Assembly: GCA_003956705.1 (NCBI GenBank)
Contig: QZCP01000634.1
Span: forward strand, 151,000-214,999
Origin: Brevipalpus yothersi
Taxonomy: Eukaryota; Arthropoda; Arachnida; Trombidiformes; Tenuipalpidae
Direction: 5' to 3'
DNA length: 64,000 nucleotides
The stretch's first letter is position 1. Each line of letters opens with the position of its first letter. Made by a program: the position numbers and the translations under genes. The notes beneath the pieces were generated by a model. It was not told where the DNA came from. It was given only the letters and a program-made list of their open reading frames with translations, and did not search any database. Below, piece after piece: positions 28,860 to 39,960 of the stretch.

Positions 28860-31800
28860 CATCCACGCGCCCTATCAACTATTCATTTGCTCTTTTTTCA
28901 AATTTCTCATCTTTTACCTTCCCTCATCATCCATTCATTAGCGTATTATTCACTGTCTTGCTCATTCCTTAATCATATCATGTCTCTCTCTTTCTCTCAA
29001 TCTTTTACTCTCTTTCCTTGTTATTGCATGTTATCTGCCAAAATGTTAACCCATCTTCACCATATATCGATAAATGAATGACATGGATCCAGGACGCTTC
29101 TCAGCATCCATCGATGATGAAATGTCAAATTCTTCCTCTCTATCTCCCTCTCTCCACTTTTATTACTTCATGATCATGAATATTTAGTCATTTTTCAAAT
29201 TTTATTATCAACCCCCTCTATCCAATTTTGAAATCATTTCTCAAATCATTTTCTATGCCATCTCTCAATACCATCTTTACTGGATATCCGTAATCTTGAA
29301 CGATAATTATGATCCCAAAAAATCAGATCAAAATCAACTTTTCCGCCTATTCCCACTTCAATATATACATATTATATATCGATCTCTTAACACACAAGTG
29401 TTAAACCAGACCAATTTTTTTGTGCAATAATGTGATAGCTTATTATTGAGATTATTATATTGGCCAAAATCCTGTTTACCTCTCTCTATCATGCTACCTA
29501 AGGCTTCTCGCCCTCTTTCTGATACTACTACTTCTCAACCCGAGCAATTATCCTTTAGCTTCATCATTTCAGCTTGTGAGTTAGATACACACACTCACAC
29601 ACACACTTACCATGAAGCAACTTCATCTGATTTTCTTTCTCCTCCTCTCTATATTTTCACTTGTTGTTGTCCAGGGATGTTGTAATTTTTTCCTTCTCTA
29701 CCTGCGAAACATTTCACCACTACCATTAGTACCAGGGGCCTTACGATGCCCAAGAGCCATGGCAATTCATTCAACCCTTTACTTTTCTACACCACTACTA
29801 CTACTATTTTAGATAATGTTGCAGTGGCAGTAACATGCCATGATGAGGAGAGAGAGAGAGAGTAATTCATGCTCATCTCTCTCTCTTATTTTCTCAACTA
29901 GTAATCATTATAAGTCATCTTTCATGCTCTTCACAAACTCCTTTTTTATTTCTCCTTTCATCACTCTGTATTCTGTTCAAGTAGAATCGATCATTTGCTC
30001 AACTCTTGCATGAAGAACCGGTCCAAATTCTCAAGCCCCAAGGTTGATTCATACTTACAACAACAACAAGAGCCACATTTACAAAGAAATCTCATTCTCA
30101 TGAATCAAGCCATTCAAGAGCATAGTCTTTCTACATCATCCATTCTATTTTATCCCCTCTTCTTCTACCTGTGCATCAATCTACCTCCCTCTATCTCTCT
30201 ATTCCTCTGTGTAGAAGATGATGGGCATGGATGAACACAATCTGCGTCCCATAGTATTTCCAAATGCTACACACATACACTTACATATTCTCTCTCTCTC
30301 TCTTTCTCCACCTTTTCTGCATACACACCACACACATTCTCATGGTCCAGGGTGCGGCATGATTCCTATCAATGACATGCCATTTTTCTATGAAAAAATT
30401 TTTTTTCTACTCTCTCTCTACTCGGAAGAGCTAGAATAGTGAGCAATTATCTTAATATCAATTCAAAGTATACTCCTTATCCGTGTAAAGTTGTAACATG
30501 TGTGTGTAGTCTACCTGACTCTTGATTGTAACATATTATGTCTGTCTCCTCTCTCTTTCTATCTCTCTCTCTCTTCCGGGCTCCTTTTTTTCGTCAACCT
30601 CACTCACAGGCCGGTGAACCTTGATTCAGGCGGTCCAAGTGAATAAGACCCCACCCTGAGGTTTGGAAAGCTGTTGAATTAGTGAAAGAAGCTTTACTCT
30701 ATTCCCAGTTATAATTCTCTACTTTCAAACTTATCCATCTTGTGTGTTCTATCTTCCTTGTCTCTCTCTCTCTCTCTTTCTTTCCTCACTTGATGTCTAT
30801 GAGACGAATTTATCATCTTTCCATTAACCTATCTCTCTCTCTCTCTTGTTCTCTGTGCTGTTCCCTTTACATTCGAAATCATTTATTTTTTCATTTATCG
30901 ATTTTTCATTGCCAATATATGTGTTGAATAGAGAGGTAAAAGAAAATAAGAGTAGAAGAAGAAAAAGAATGAGAGTAGAAGTCATAATGCAATACCTTGG
31001 TTCACACTGGTGCATTGGAGGTCATCGAACCGTTGCCATCATCATCTCACGCGAAACTAATATAAAAAAAGTGTAACAACAACACACAAGCCAAGGCAGC
31101 CAGGTAAACGGACCAATGGATAAGCGTTATTTGCGTGATACTTACGTATATATATACACCTCATACCATAGATATAAGCTCACATTCATGAGGGCCTTCA
31201 AAAAAAAACGGTCCGAAAGCGGAAGGGGCTCATGAGAAATGTCAGCATTTGGGACACATACACACACACAGACGGTGAACGGTGAACGGTGGACAGGTCT
31301 TGCATGTGGTTGATTAGATTGTAAAGAATTAAGCTCCGTGAAAATTCTATGTGACAGTGGCCCAAACTTGAAGGCCCAATTTATCGACCGTGTATGTGTG
31401 TGTGTGTGTCCCTATCTGTCTGTCAGATGTTTCATTCTGACAGGATGAGAGATGATCACTGGAAGATCAATGTTCAGGCAGCAAATTTATTTTCTCTTAC
31501 AAGTTGAGTGATATTAGCCAGTAGATTGGTAGTGGGGAAAGAAAAAGGAAAAGATTTGAATTTCCGTTCAATCATTCAATCTTATTTCATTAATCTCTAC
31601 CTTTCAATCCGATTTTGATGAGATTTTACGAGGTGACATGTGTTGAGGATATACTGCTGATATAGTCTCTCCAAAATACCGTAAGATTTGTAATGCTCAA
31701 TATTGAAACATCAAAACGTTCAATCTTATATAACCACAAGCGTTGGCACCAGGCAGCTTGTGTTCAAAATTTTATCAGCCTGATCATGGAAAGAGATAGA

Positions 31801-33446
31801 AAGGGTTACACGATGATACAATCAGCGGACAAGAACATCATCATTAAATACAAGCATGATCTTATTTCTTCCAAGAGAGAAGAGAAGAGAGCATCCTTAA
31901 TCCATGACCAAGCAACTAAGCTGAAATATATTCTGAACAAATTTTCTTCATTACTTCCGACCTGATATTCTCGCTTCTACTTCTTCTACTGCTCTATACG
32001 TTTTCTAGCAAAACATTTGCATACTAAAATCTGAATACTAAATGAACAGAACAAGAGATGTGGTCCATTCTTGTAATAAAAAAGAAGCTCCTCTCTTTCA
32101 TCTACTCCAAAATGTTTGCTTAGTCACCTTCCGTCCTCTCTGCGAAAAGTCGCCTGGAAATTACTTTGAATTTCAATGCTTCTTGTATGGTATGAGGTGC
32201 ATATGTTAAGCATATTTGAATGATGTTTTTTTAATTACTATCATACTCATCATCTGCTAGATGAGGATTTTGTTAGTCTGCTAGCCAGAGTTATCCTCTC
32301 TCAGGCTATCTGTTCTCATGTTGTGAGTTGGTGAGTGTCGATTGAGTATTCAGATCAAGCCTTTAATTTTATGCACCAATTTTGTCCCAAAAAAGTGAGA
32401 GAACAGTTTTTTGGGCCTGAATATCAAGTAAAATGGGCATGAATATCAAGTAAAATGGGCATGAATATGGCGTATGTATGTGTATGACGTGGCCGCTCTT
32501 CATATGATCTATCCTTGCCATCATATAGAGAGAAAGAGGATGAAGTAGAGTTTGAAAACGGGAAGAAGAAGGTGAATGAGTTGGCCTTAATCTTACCCCT
32601 TACAACAACCAGACAGTAATCAACAGTTATGATAGAGAGGAGAGCGTGTGTTGGTGCAAGGCCTTGACTTGGAATGGTGATTACAGCTCTCATCCGTTTT
32701 TCTCTCTCTCCATCTCTTTCTCTACCCATCTTTCTCGTGGACGTGGAAGAAAAAAAGGCATCAAAATACAATGATGAGTATGATGTGTGTGTATGGATGG
32801 GAAAAAGAGATCTACTTTTTCCTCTTGAGGGTAGAAAACTCATCTACTCTGTACACTTATTTCAACCATCGACCCGAATGATGATGTTTATACCACTTTT
32901 TGGAGCTCATTCATTTAATGTGATCATTCACCCAGCATCCAGTAACAAAACGAGAATTTAACCACAACTTTTTGTTGTTCGTTTTGATATGCATGAGAGG
33001 TCAAATAGGAAAGAAAATGGAAGAGAAAGCAAATTTTAGACCTACAAATTTGATAATTATTAGTATTTATGGATGAGCTTATTCAATTGGACACACTTTA
33101 ATGTGGATAGGTTTGAAATCTTTCTTTTTCTTCTTGTACTTTTGTATCTCTTGTGAATATCTTTCTTTCTTCCCGCTTATCTTAATGATACGTAAGATTT
33201 GAGTTTTGTTCAAACATTGTCCTAACTCATCGATAAACATTCACAAACGCCTCAAAAATTGAGGTTCATGAGATTGCTTTTTGGTGTGTGTATATATATA
33301 TTTTCTTTTGATGCTCATCAGCAATCACAAGTGATCATCATCGTGAGAAGTGAGCCCTTAGTTTTTAAGGTATATACACACAAGTACAACAACAACAAAA
33401 CAAGCCACAATCAAGATATGGTGAATAAACACGATGTATTTTACAT

Positions 33447-33482
<36 letters not shown>

Positions 33483-35922
33483 CTGTTGTATCTTTTTCTT
33501 CTCATCATGTGTAACGCTTATGATACCGTATTCATGAGATTCTCGACTGAATCACATGATATATTGGATGAAGATCAAGTTTCCTCGTAATCATTAGGAT
33601 GTTGCTTGTATGAGAAAAATTAATGCACGATTTAAAATAAGCTATCATGTGGCACTTGCACCATTCTAGCTACCTTGGCAGTATATGAGTATTGACACAA
33701 TTCGTAATGATAAACTTACGACAGATACACACACAAAACACATATGGACATACACACACACACACACAACTTATATAATCGATATCAAATGACAACTGAA
33801 AAAATATATCTGTTTATTCATATGCTATTTCTTTTATTATCTTTCCTTATAGGTACCGTTGACCTGAACTCTTTTGATAACGAAAATCTTTTGCGAGACT
33901 TGACAGAGTTTGGTGAAAACTATGAAACTTGGTTCAAACCAGACGAAGGTATGCATTACTAATTCTTTTAGTTAATTTTCTTCTCCATCTTCTTTTGAGC
34001 GAAATGATGTACCAAAAGTTGAGAAAGTTGCGTTGAAAAGTTTTCAGCATGTAGCTATGATCAGTTGTCGTTGTTGTTACCGTTACTGTTGTTGCTATCA
34101 TCACACTGCTACACCTATTCTTATTTTCATTCCTCATTACTGGCCATGTCATAAGATTGAGGTGAAAGTTGATTAGAACTGTCATGAGTAAGTGAGATGA
34201 GTGGGAAACACACAATACATTGTATGAGGCACCTTATTTTTTGTTCCCTACATTCCACTACAACTGAATCACCATACTGGCCACACTTAACTTTGAGCTG
34301 TAGTGTGATTGACCTTACTGAATGGATTTGTATGAGAGTCGAAGCGAAATATTTTCATTTAACACTGTATAATGAATGTTATTTTTGTGATTTTTTCTCT
34401 CCCTTCATTGCTTCGATAGAGAGATATTGTTTTAGCTAAGATGAGAGTCTTTTATCTTAGAATTAATTGATTTTTTTCGTGAATTTTCTTTTCTGCTTTC
34501 TTGGTTTTGTTTATTGGTATGAGAGAGAAAATTTTTTCCAGTATATGGACAAAATTTCAAACAACAAGTGGTGTGAAAAGTGTACTGTTGATAGCATTTT
34601 TGGGAGAGACTAAGATTATGATAATTCGAATCGTAATTTTGCATAATCAAATTCACATGCATACACTTTCTTGTGTGTACAATAAGCACGAAGTGTTGAA
34701 GTGAGGAATCAAAAAGAAGAAAGTCGTATCATTCAACTGGAATGTTTCTCTACAGTTGAGCATTTTTCTTCTTCCCTTTCTAATTAAGCCTTAGTTCTCA
34801 TGTCAGCGTGAACAATCAACTTTTTTTCAGAACTTCTTAACTTAAAAGTCAAATCATCATTATAATGCATGAATACTCTACATCTTCCTGTCTGTTGATT
34901 GATGAATTTTAATAGAACAGTGAAAGGTTTCAGATGATTGGAAAACTTTCTATATTTCATGAGAAAACTTCAATATGACTTTCTGAAGAACAGAAAATTT
35001 TCATTCTTCACACAACCTGATATCATAATCATAATCATGTTTCATTTTATGATTTTGCAGTCATAGTAAATGATCAAAAGAATGAAAATTTTAACGTTTC
35101 AATGAAACTTTTAACCTCTTCTTATTGTCAGTCATCATCTTGTATACTTGAAATTTTATTGTATCAAGCCTACTGCTCATTGACTAGCCCTGAACTTCTC
35201 CCCTGTATCAGAAATGTGCTTCAGGATGTAGATCATAACTTTTCACCATTATCGTGTGACAACCGAGTCTCGCTTAGATTGACCTTCATGATGTGCGAAA
35301 CTATGCTAGTGAAACATTACAAGTTAAATAACAATTGACTTGCATTTTATGGGGCCATAAAAATGTCTATGAATGTTACACTATGTGCCCATTTTATATC
35401 ACCCAATTTTAGGGTCCTGTTTTGGAACATTATTCCTTCAAAATATACTTGCTGTATAGATTAATAATTCACACTTTTTTCTCACCTCTCTTCCTTCCAG
35501 GATCCACTCCATCACCGTCTGAATACAGTGATCGGCAATCCAGTGCTGATACATATGCAGATATTGCATCAATCAAGTCGCGAGAAGATGAAGAGAATTC
35601 TCAAAACAAAACTGGCATCGAGACTTCATGTCGATGTGATTCAAATTCATCACGATTGACTCAAGAATTGTGCTCCTCTCAGTGTGCGACGATTAATGAT
35701 TCGTTGGTTCTATCTACATCAGCAGGAACTTCGGTTTCGTTGTCTGATAAAGGAACAGTGACAACAGCAAACATTAATCAATCATCCAACACACGTTTAT
35801 TCATTATTTATCTTGCCATAACCATATTTTTAGCCCTCCTTTTGTCCACTTTGGTGGCTCATTTATCGCCGATCTCACCACATGTTCAGAAAAGTTACTT
35901 ACAAAGACCACCGCCAAACTGA
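11973..35922 (+). CDS. tail-anchored KASH-like protein (Klarsicht/nesprin-type candidate), eight exons
   Basis: I join exons 11973-12149, 18957-19055, 20522-20692, 23364-23560, 24480-24705, 28075-28231, 33853-33948 and 35501-35922. All have GT donors and AG acceptors, and phases agree at every junction (0,0,0,2,0,1,1), giving 514 residues. The last 41 residues are one hydrophobic segment of about 20 (LFIIYLAITIFLALL...) followed by a 21-residue tail ending RPPPN. A C-terminal single membrane span with a terminal PPPX is the hallmark of KASH proteins, which bind SUN proteins across the nuclear envelope. Exon 4 (around residues 150-215) has a helical, spectrin-repeat-like stretch (RWHSLWLKSFE). 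Exon 5 contains GYSSDADMSD, and exon 6 is basic (SPRRRVRRRKQ). The luminal tail lacks the upstream Cys used by some KASH peptides. Exon 1 and the weak donors of exons 2 (GTACGA) and 4 are the least certain parts; extra or alternative exons in the large introns are possible. Confidence 0.62.
12610..12668. repeat. (CT)n microsatellite
   Basis: A CT run of about 59 bases within the presumed first intron of the KASH-like gene. Confidence 0.95.
13950..13996. repeat. (CT)n microsatellite
   Basis: A CT run of about 47 bases within the presumed first intron of the KASH-like gene. Confidence 0.95.
22897..22957. repeat. (CT)n microsatellite
   Basis: A CT run of about 61 bases, about 400 bases before exon 4 of the KASH-like gene. 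The intron around it (20693-23363) shows no other feature. Confidence 0.95.
25437..25496. repeat. (CT)n microsatellite
   Basis: A CT run of about 60 bases in the 3.4 kb intron 24706-28074 of the KASH-like gene, which otherwise shows only pyrimidine-rich filler. Confidence 0.95.
28804..28857. repeat. (CT)n microsatellite
   Basis: A CT run of about 54 bases in an intron of the KASH-like gene. Confidence 0.95.
32419..32470 (+). repeat. 22-base tandem duplication
   Basis: The unit AATATCAAGTAAAATGGGCATG occurs twice exactly in tandem, followed by a partial third copy (AATATGG). It is preceded by a near copy start (GGCCTG). Confidence 0.85.
33450..33479. repeat. (CT)n microsatellite
   Basis: A CT run of about 30 bases upstream of exon 7 of the KASH-like gene. 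Confidence 0.95.
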
Positions 35923-36712
35923 TATTATTGAGAGAAATGTAGTTACAAGCGAAACTGAAAAGTTAATCTAAACTACATTTTATAGCGACAACTACGCAAT
36001 CAATATCATGGTTCCCTCTCAAATTTCTTTCTCTCTCCCTTCTCCAATGGCTCAAACCCTCATTTGAGGTGTACTTTTTGTATACTTTTCATTCTTTTTC
36101 AAGACTGAAATGGTACTCCATCTCTTCTTTTTTTGAAGCCAATCTTTGGAAACAAGGATTAGCTATCAACTCTTTTTTCAATTTTTTCGTTGCAATTAGA
36201 ATCTGATTTGAGACTCAGGGTAATTCTTTCTCTGGACAATTGGAGTGCAAAAAAAATTTTTTTTCTATTTATACTCGACTGCTATGAGCATCAATATCAC
36301 CACCTCTTGTGGGTGGTCCATATTTTTTGACTTTTTCTGTGTGACAAAAATAATTGTCAAAGAATGGAGAGACTGTAAAGCTTTGTAATGTACACATGAT
36401 GATGATCAAACGCTGTCCTCAATAGGCTTGCTGATTGATCAACTTTATACAAGTACATGCACAAGTGCATGCAAAGCGATTTCTACCTAGATATTTTGTT
36501 CACCTTTATGATGGGTATATTTTTTGTCTAATGTATTGAAGTGAAAAAAACCAAGCAAAAAAAACATGAAAAAAATTTGCAAAAACAAAACAAAACTATA
36601 AACTAAACGAAAAAGAGATATAACGAAAGCGATCGTTTATATACACACATCACACTGCCTGTATCTTCGTCCTCCAGCGTCTTCCATTTTTTTCATCTTG
36701 GTGAAATTTTGT
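35923..36712. other. 3' flank of the KASH-like gene
   Basis: AT-rich DNA with several A-rich tracts (for example around 36540-36620), consistent with a 3' untranslated region and short intergenic spacer. No gene seen. Confidence 0.5.
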
Positions 36713-37264
36713 ATGCCTTTCTTCTATCATCCATCATCACTCGACTCTCAAAACACTACTCAGCTCCGAGCTCATATTTTTGCACAAGAAGATGAGCTCA
36801 TTCTGGAATGTTTCCATTGTAAACTGAGTTTCTATCATGATCACATTGTTTGCAATGCTTCTTTGAATAAGATGGTAAGATTGATGGTTAATGTTGTGAA
36901 GTGTAAAATTTGATAAATTTTTTGTTCTCTTTCCAGATTCAAGTGACTGTTCTACGGGTCAGTCATCGTAAGCAAAGATTATGATAGATTGGTAATTTGC
37001 TCGACGTGTCTATATATAGCTCACAAGATTACTATGATTGGGGAAAATTTTAATATTGTAATAGCATTTCGTAATTTTGCACTAGACAATTTGGTACCTC
37101 CTCAATTGGAATTTCATATAAATCGATCATGGAGTGTACTGATACATCGAATCTATATATCCCTACAAAAATTCAACTCAATCATACTAGCTACTGAAAT
37201 GTGTCATCTATGTTATTCGTCATCTAAATGGTCTTTGGATAATTATGACCGCAAATGGAGCTGA
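36713..37264 (+). CDS. unidentified 145-residue protein, three-exon model
   Basis: I do not recognise this family. The model joins exons 36713-36874, 36937-36967 and 37020-37264. It has a 62-base intron (GTAAGA to TTTCCAG) and a 52-base intron (GTAAGC to ATATATAG). The phases agree and the total is 146 codons including the stop. The predicted protein has a Cys-x2-Cys pair (CFHCK) followed by Cys in exon 1, and MCHLCY near the C-terminus in exon 3. The middle is beta-like with alternating hydrophobic residues. The start is the first ATG in the frame, and an upstream exon is possible. Small introns with good sites and an open frame through 245 bases of exon 3 are the only support; it could be chance or a decayed gene. 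Confidence 0.33.
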
Positions 37265-37702
37265 AGTCGAAGTTTGGCAATAAAAAAATGATATAAATGG
37301 ACGAATCCATATGTCTATCTTATTTACTAGCGATTCACCATCAGTTAATCCACCAACTAAATACCTTTCCACCCTCCTGTACTCTTGATACCTTAATCTT
37401 AGCTCTAGACCCGTGTTCAGTGCAAGATATCAAGGAAATCTAGCGATAGCAATTACAGAATCATCTTCACAGAACTTTACTTCAAGCTGATTGTGCTCGG
37501 GTGAAACAGTGACAGGGCGATGAAAATGCTATGATCTTGAAGCAAAAGGTAAAATGAGATTCAGAATGACAATAAAATTAAATCAAAGATTCAAAATGCC
37601 ATCTCAGTAAGGGGGAGATCATGGCAACCACCCGTTGTAATAACCGAAAGTAGAAAATAGGAATAGATTTTGGAAAATAACGCAATTGTCGATATTTTAT
37701 TT
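37265..37702. other. short gap between convergent gene models
   Basis: No gene seen. It separates the 3' ends of the small rightward gene model and the leftward serine-protease homologue, so it should mainly be their 3' untranslated regions. Confidence 0.5.
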
Positions 37703-38884
37703 TCAATATCCTCGAGCCATAGACCCTGAAGTCATGCTAAACTGATCACAAGTGTGTTTTCGAGGCTGCATCTTCATCACATCACGAATCCAAGGCAAAA
37801 AATGGGTCACATTCATGAAAAAAGAGTATCTACAAGAAGAGAGAGAGAGAGAGTGAGGGAGAATATCATGTCAATATCAGAATATGATAACCATGTAATT
37901 AAAGATCATATACAGTCTAGAGACTGACTTACCCGCATTGAATTTTTAAAGTAAAATTTCGATCATCAATTAGATTTCCAAGTTGGGGGAAGGAAGCCAA
38001 GCCAACAAGATATGATTGAAAAAAAGAAGGATTACCCTCTTCCCCAGGATAGATTGGTATTGAATCTCTTCCCTGGGCACAATACAGTGGTCCAGGCTTG
38101 AATCGTTCATGATGCCTACACGATTTAAGCATAAAAGGCCATCTCATGAGTTTTCCAACCTTTCGTCCAGGACCTTCCTCCACATATCCAAAATCTATGA
38201 GCCTAGCATAATATGGTAGAGGTTTATCAATAATTTTGGCTTGACTAAAATCTGGTGGCGGGCCCAGGGGAATTGGGATTGCTAATTTTATCAGGCCAAT
38301 ATCGGTGAAACTTGGATACAAATCACCGACTCGAAAGTCATGGCAATATATTTGCTCTGCTCTGAATATTTTTGCTCCATGAAGTAGACGAAGTTGATCA
38401 GCATATCTTGGAACGGCTGCAATATTGCGATGAGGTTTGCCAAATTCCCATCTCAGAGTTCTGACATTGAATTTTTCCGGAACTAAATGTCGCCTCAATG
38501 TCAATATCCAACGGTCGTTCAGTATAACACCTCCTCCGTAATGAAGATACATTTCGTCTCCTTTTCGTAATGATACTACACTTCGATAATCTTGCAGTTC
38601 AGAAAAAAGCATATCTTTTCGAAAGTTCGAAGCTCGCTCAGTTGAAGCCTTCCCTTTACCTTTTGCTTTTGCTTTTGCTTTTGCTTTGTTTTTTGCTTTC
38701 GGAACGTGGATAGTGGTTGCTGCATCTTCACTTGACACTGGATGATTGAATCAATTCGAACAAAAGTATTAAAATTTTATCCCCTTCTGTCGAATATATT
38801 TTCTTTCTCACCTAAGGTGACAGTGATCAAAAAACTTGAAACCAATGAAATAAAGGCAATCCTCATGAACCAATTAATCATCAT
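37703..38884 (-). CDS. secreted inactive serine-protease homologue (trypsin fold)
   Basis: Three exons (38812-38884, 37933-38737, 37703-37829) joined at phases 1 and 2 give 334 residues. Exon 1 encodes a signal peptide (MMINWFMRIAFISLVSS...), followed by a Lys/Ala-rich KAKAKAKGKGK stretch. The trypsin fold is seen as GGGVILNDRWILT, DIGLIKL, a CAQG-like Cys pair (SCRHH...LYCAQG), GEEGNP, and the terminal YSFFMNVTHFLPWI helix. At the His57 position of WVLTAAHC the sequence reads WILTLRRH, so His is Arg (about residue 107). Asp102 is kept (about 170). Ser195 of GDSGGP is Glu in GEEGNP (about 258). The 42-58 cysteine pair is also gone. It cannot be a classical protease. Secreted inactive protease paralogues are known from parasitic and dust mites, where some interfere with host complement; that role here is only a possibility. 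Confidence 0.85.
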
Positions 38885-39666
38885 AAAATGGATATGCTTT
38901 CTTGATGATTAACTCAAAAAAATTTGAACAACCCCAGATGTGAAGTTTTTCCTGAGACTGATTGCGTCAGTACATTTGAGATGGTGTCAAGTTGATTCGC
39001 AATAACTTCCTCTCTTTTTTTCTTTCATGCTTAGCCAGCATTTCTATGTACCTTTGAAGTCCCCAATTCACGTGGTTCTTGGTCATATACCATATATCCA
39101 TCATGAATCATGCTATCTTATCCATTTTCGATTTTTGTAACAATTTTTGGAAATACTCTCTTTTGATGTTGGGTGACCTGGCCGATGATGAGCATCCTCA
39201 TGTTAAATCGTCATTGAATTTTCTGATTGGAAGTAGCCTTGAAAGAGTAACACATGAGAAATTTTTATTAATTATTGATTTTTAATACATGATAATATAT
39301 GACAAGGACTCATCTGTATGCCGATCATCATCTTACTCCGTTTATGATATCCTATTCATCTTCAACTTTGTTAAAATTTTCTTCCTCAATTAATTCTCTT
39401 TCCGTAAGGAGAGTTTGCTTGTTCCTGGAACTGGAGCTGTCTCGTTCTATGATGGCTTTCAGATTGAGAGGGTTCAGATGCACGATTCACGGTGTCAGCT
39501 TTTATTTTCATAAATATATGAAGTATGAAGGAGTATATCTGTTAAAGCCTCTGATATCCAGCTCAAGAGGACAATCATATGTAATTGAGGGCAGAGAACT
39601 TGGTGTCTTAGGAAGAACGAAGTCGGATATTGGCTTCAAACATGCAGAGAAGGTCGCATCCTAAAA
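38885..39666. other. upstream region of the protease homologue, no clear gene
   Basis: It contains the presumed promoter of the leftward serine-protease homologue. A 121-codon rightward open frame at 39299-39664 has a vaguely protease-like end (GQSYVIEGRELGVLG) but no supporting splice structure, so I do not call it. Confidence 0.35.
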
Positions 39667-39960
39667 TCAGGTACCTAAAAGAAGCTTAGGTTCAAAGCTT
39701 TTGAACACAAAAAGCTTTTGTGATAAGCCAGTGGAAGTTTTTTTGGCTCGAACAAACACATAAATATGACCTGCGATCTGTATTCCGGTGCCTTCCAAGC
39801 CATATACACAAGGTAAGATAGATAGGCCATTCTTGCAAAAATCTTCCTTTTGCAAGAAGCGATCTGATTGCAATCTTTCGTAAGGAACTATTTTTGTCCT
39901 AAAAGGCAGCTTTTGAGCACACTTGAACTTTGACACTTGCTTTTGGTAGGTTTCTCAACA
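39667..39960 (-). pseudogene. probable degenerate serine-protease homologue fragment
   Basis: The leftward frame beginning just after a TGA at about 39957 has no ATG and encodes about 96 residues. Its spacing follows the C-terminal half of a trypsin fold: a KIVPYERL stretch before a DFCKNG block (compare MFCAG), then CVYGLEGTGIQIAGHIYVFV in the place of CxGDSGGPxxxxGxxxG. The Ser195 position would be Glu, as in the intact homologue about 1 kb away. No N-terminal half, signal peptide or splice-compatible partner exon was found, so I read it as a broken relative of the neighbouring gene. The similarity is by eye and weak. Confidence 0.35.

Larger units (their letters stand above)
28232..33852. 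other. sixth intron of the KASH-like gene (5.6 kb)
   Basis: It holds CT runs at 28804-28857 and 33450-33479, several CA/TG tracts, and a 22-base tandem duplication at about 32419-32470. A 90-codon open frame at 31693-31965 starts with ATG but resembles no family I know, so I leave it uncalled. Confidence 0.4.

Noticed and set aside
29995..30130. Gln-rich coding-like stretch that could be an extra exon of the KASH-like gene
   Set aside because: Its acceptor phase does not fit between exons 6 and 7, and no good donor follows.
31693..31965. A 90-codon ATG-initiated frame inside the sixth intron of the KASH-like gene
   Set aside because: No family resemblance, splice support or compositional evidence; frames of this size occur by chance here.
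39299..39664. Plus-strand 121-codon frame ending with a GQSYVIEGRELGVLG segment that recalls a protease end
   Set aside because: The landmark Gly-rich serine motif is incomplete, no upstream blocks exist in the right order, and no splice sites support it.
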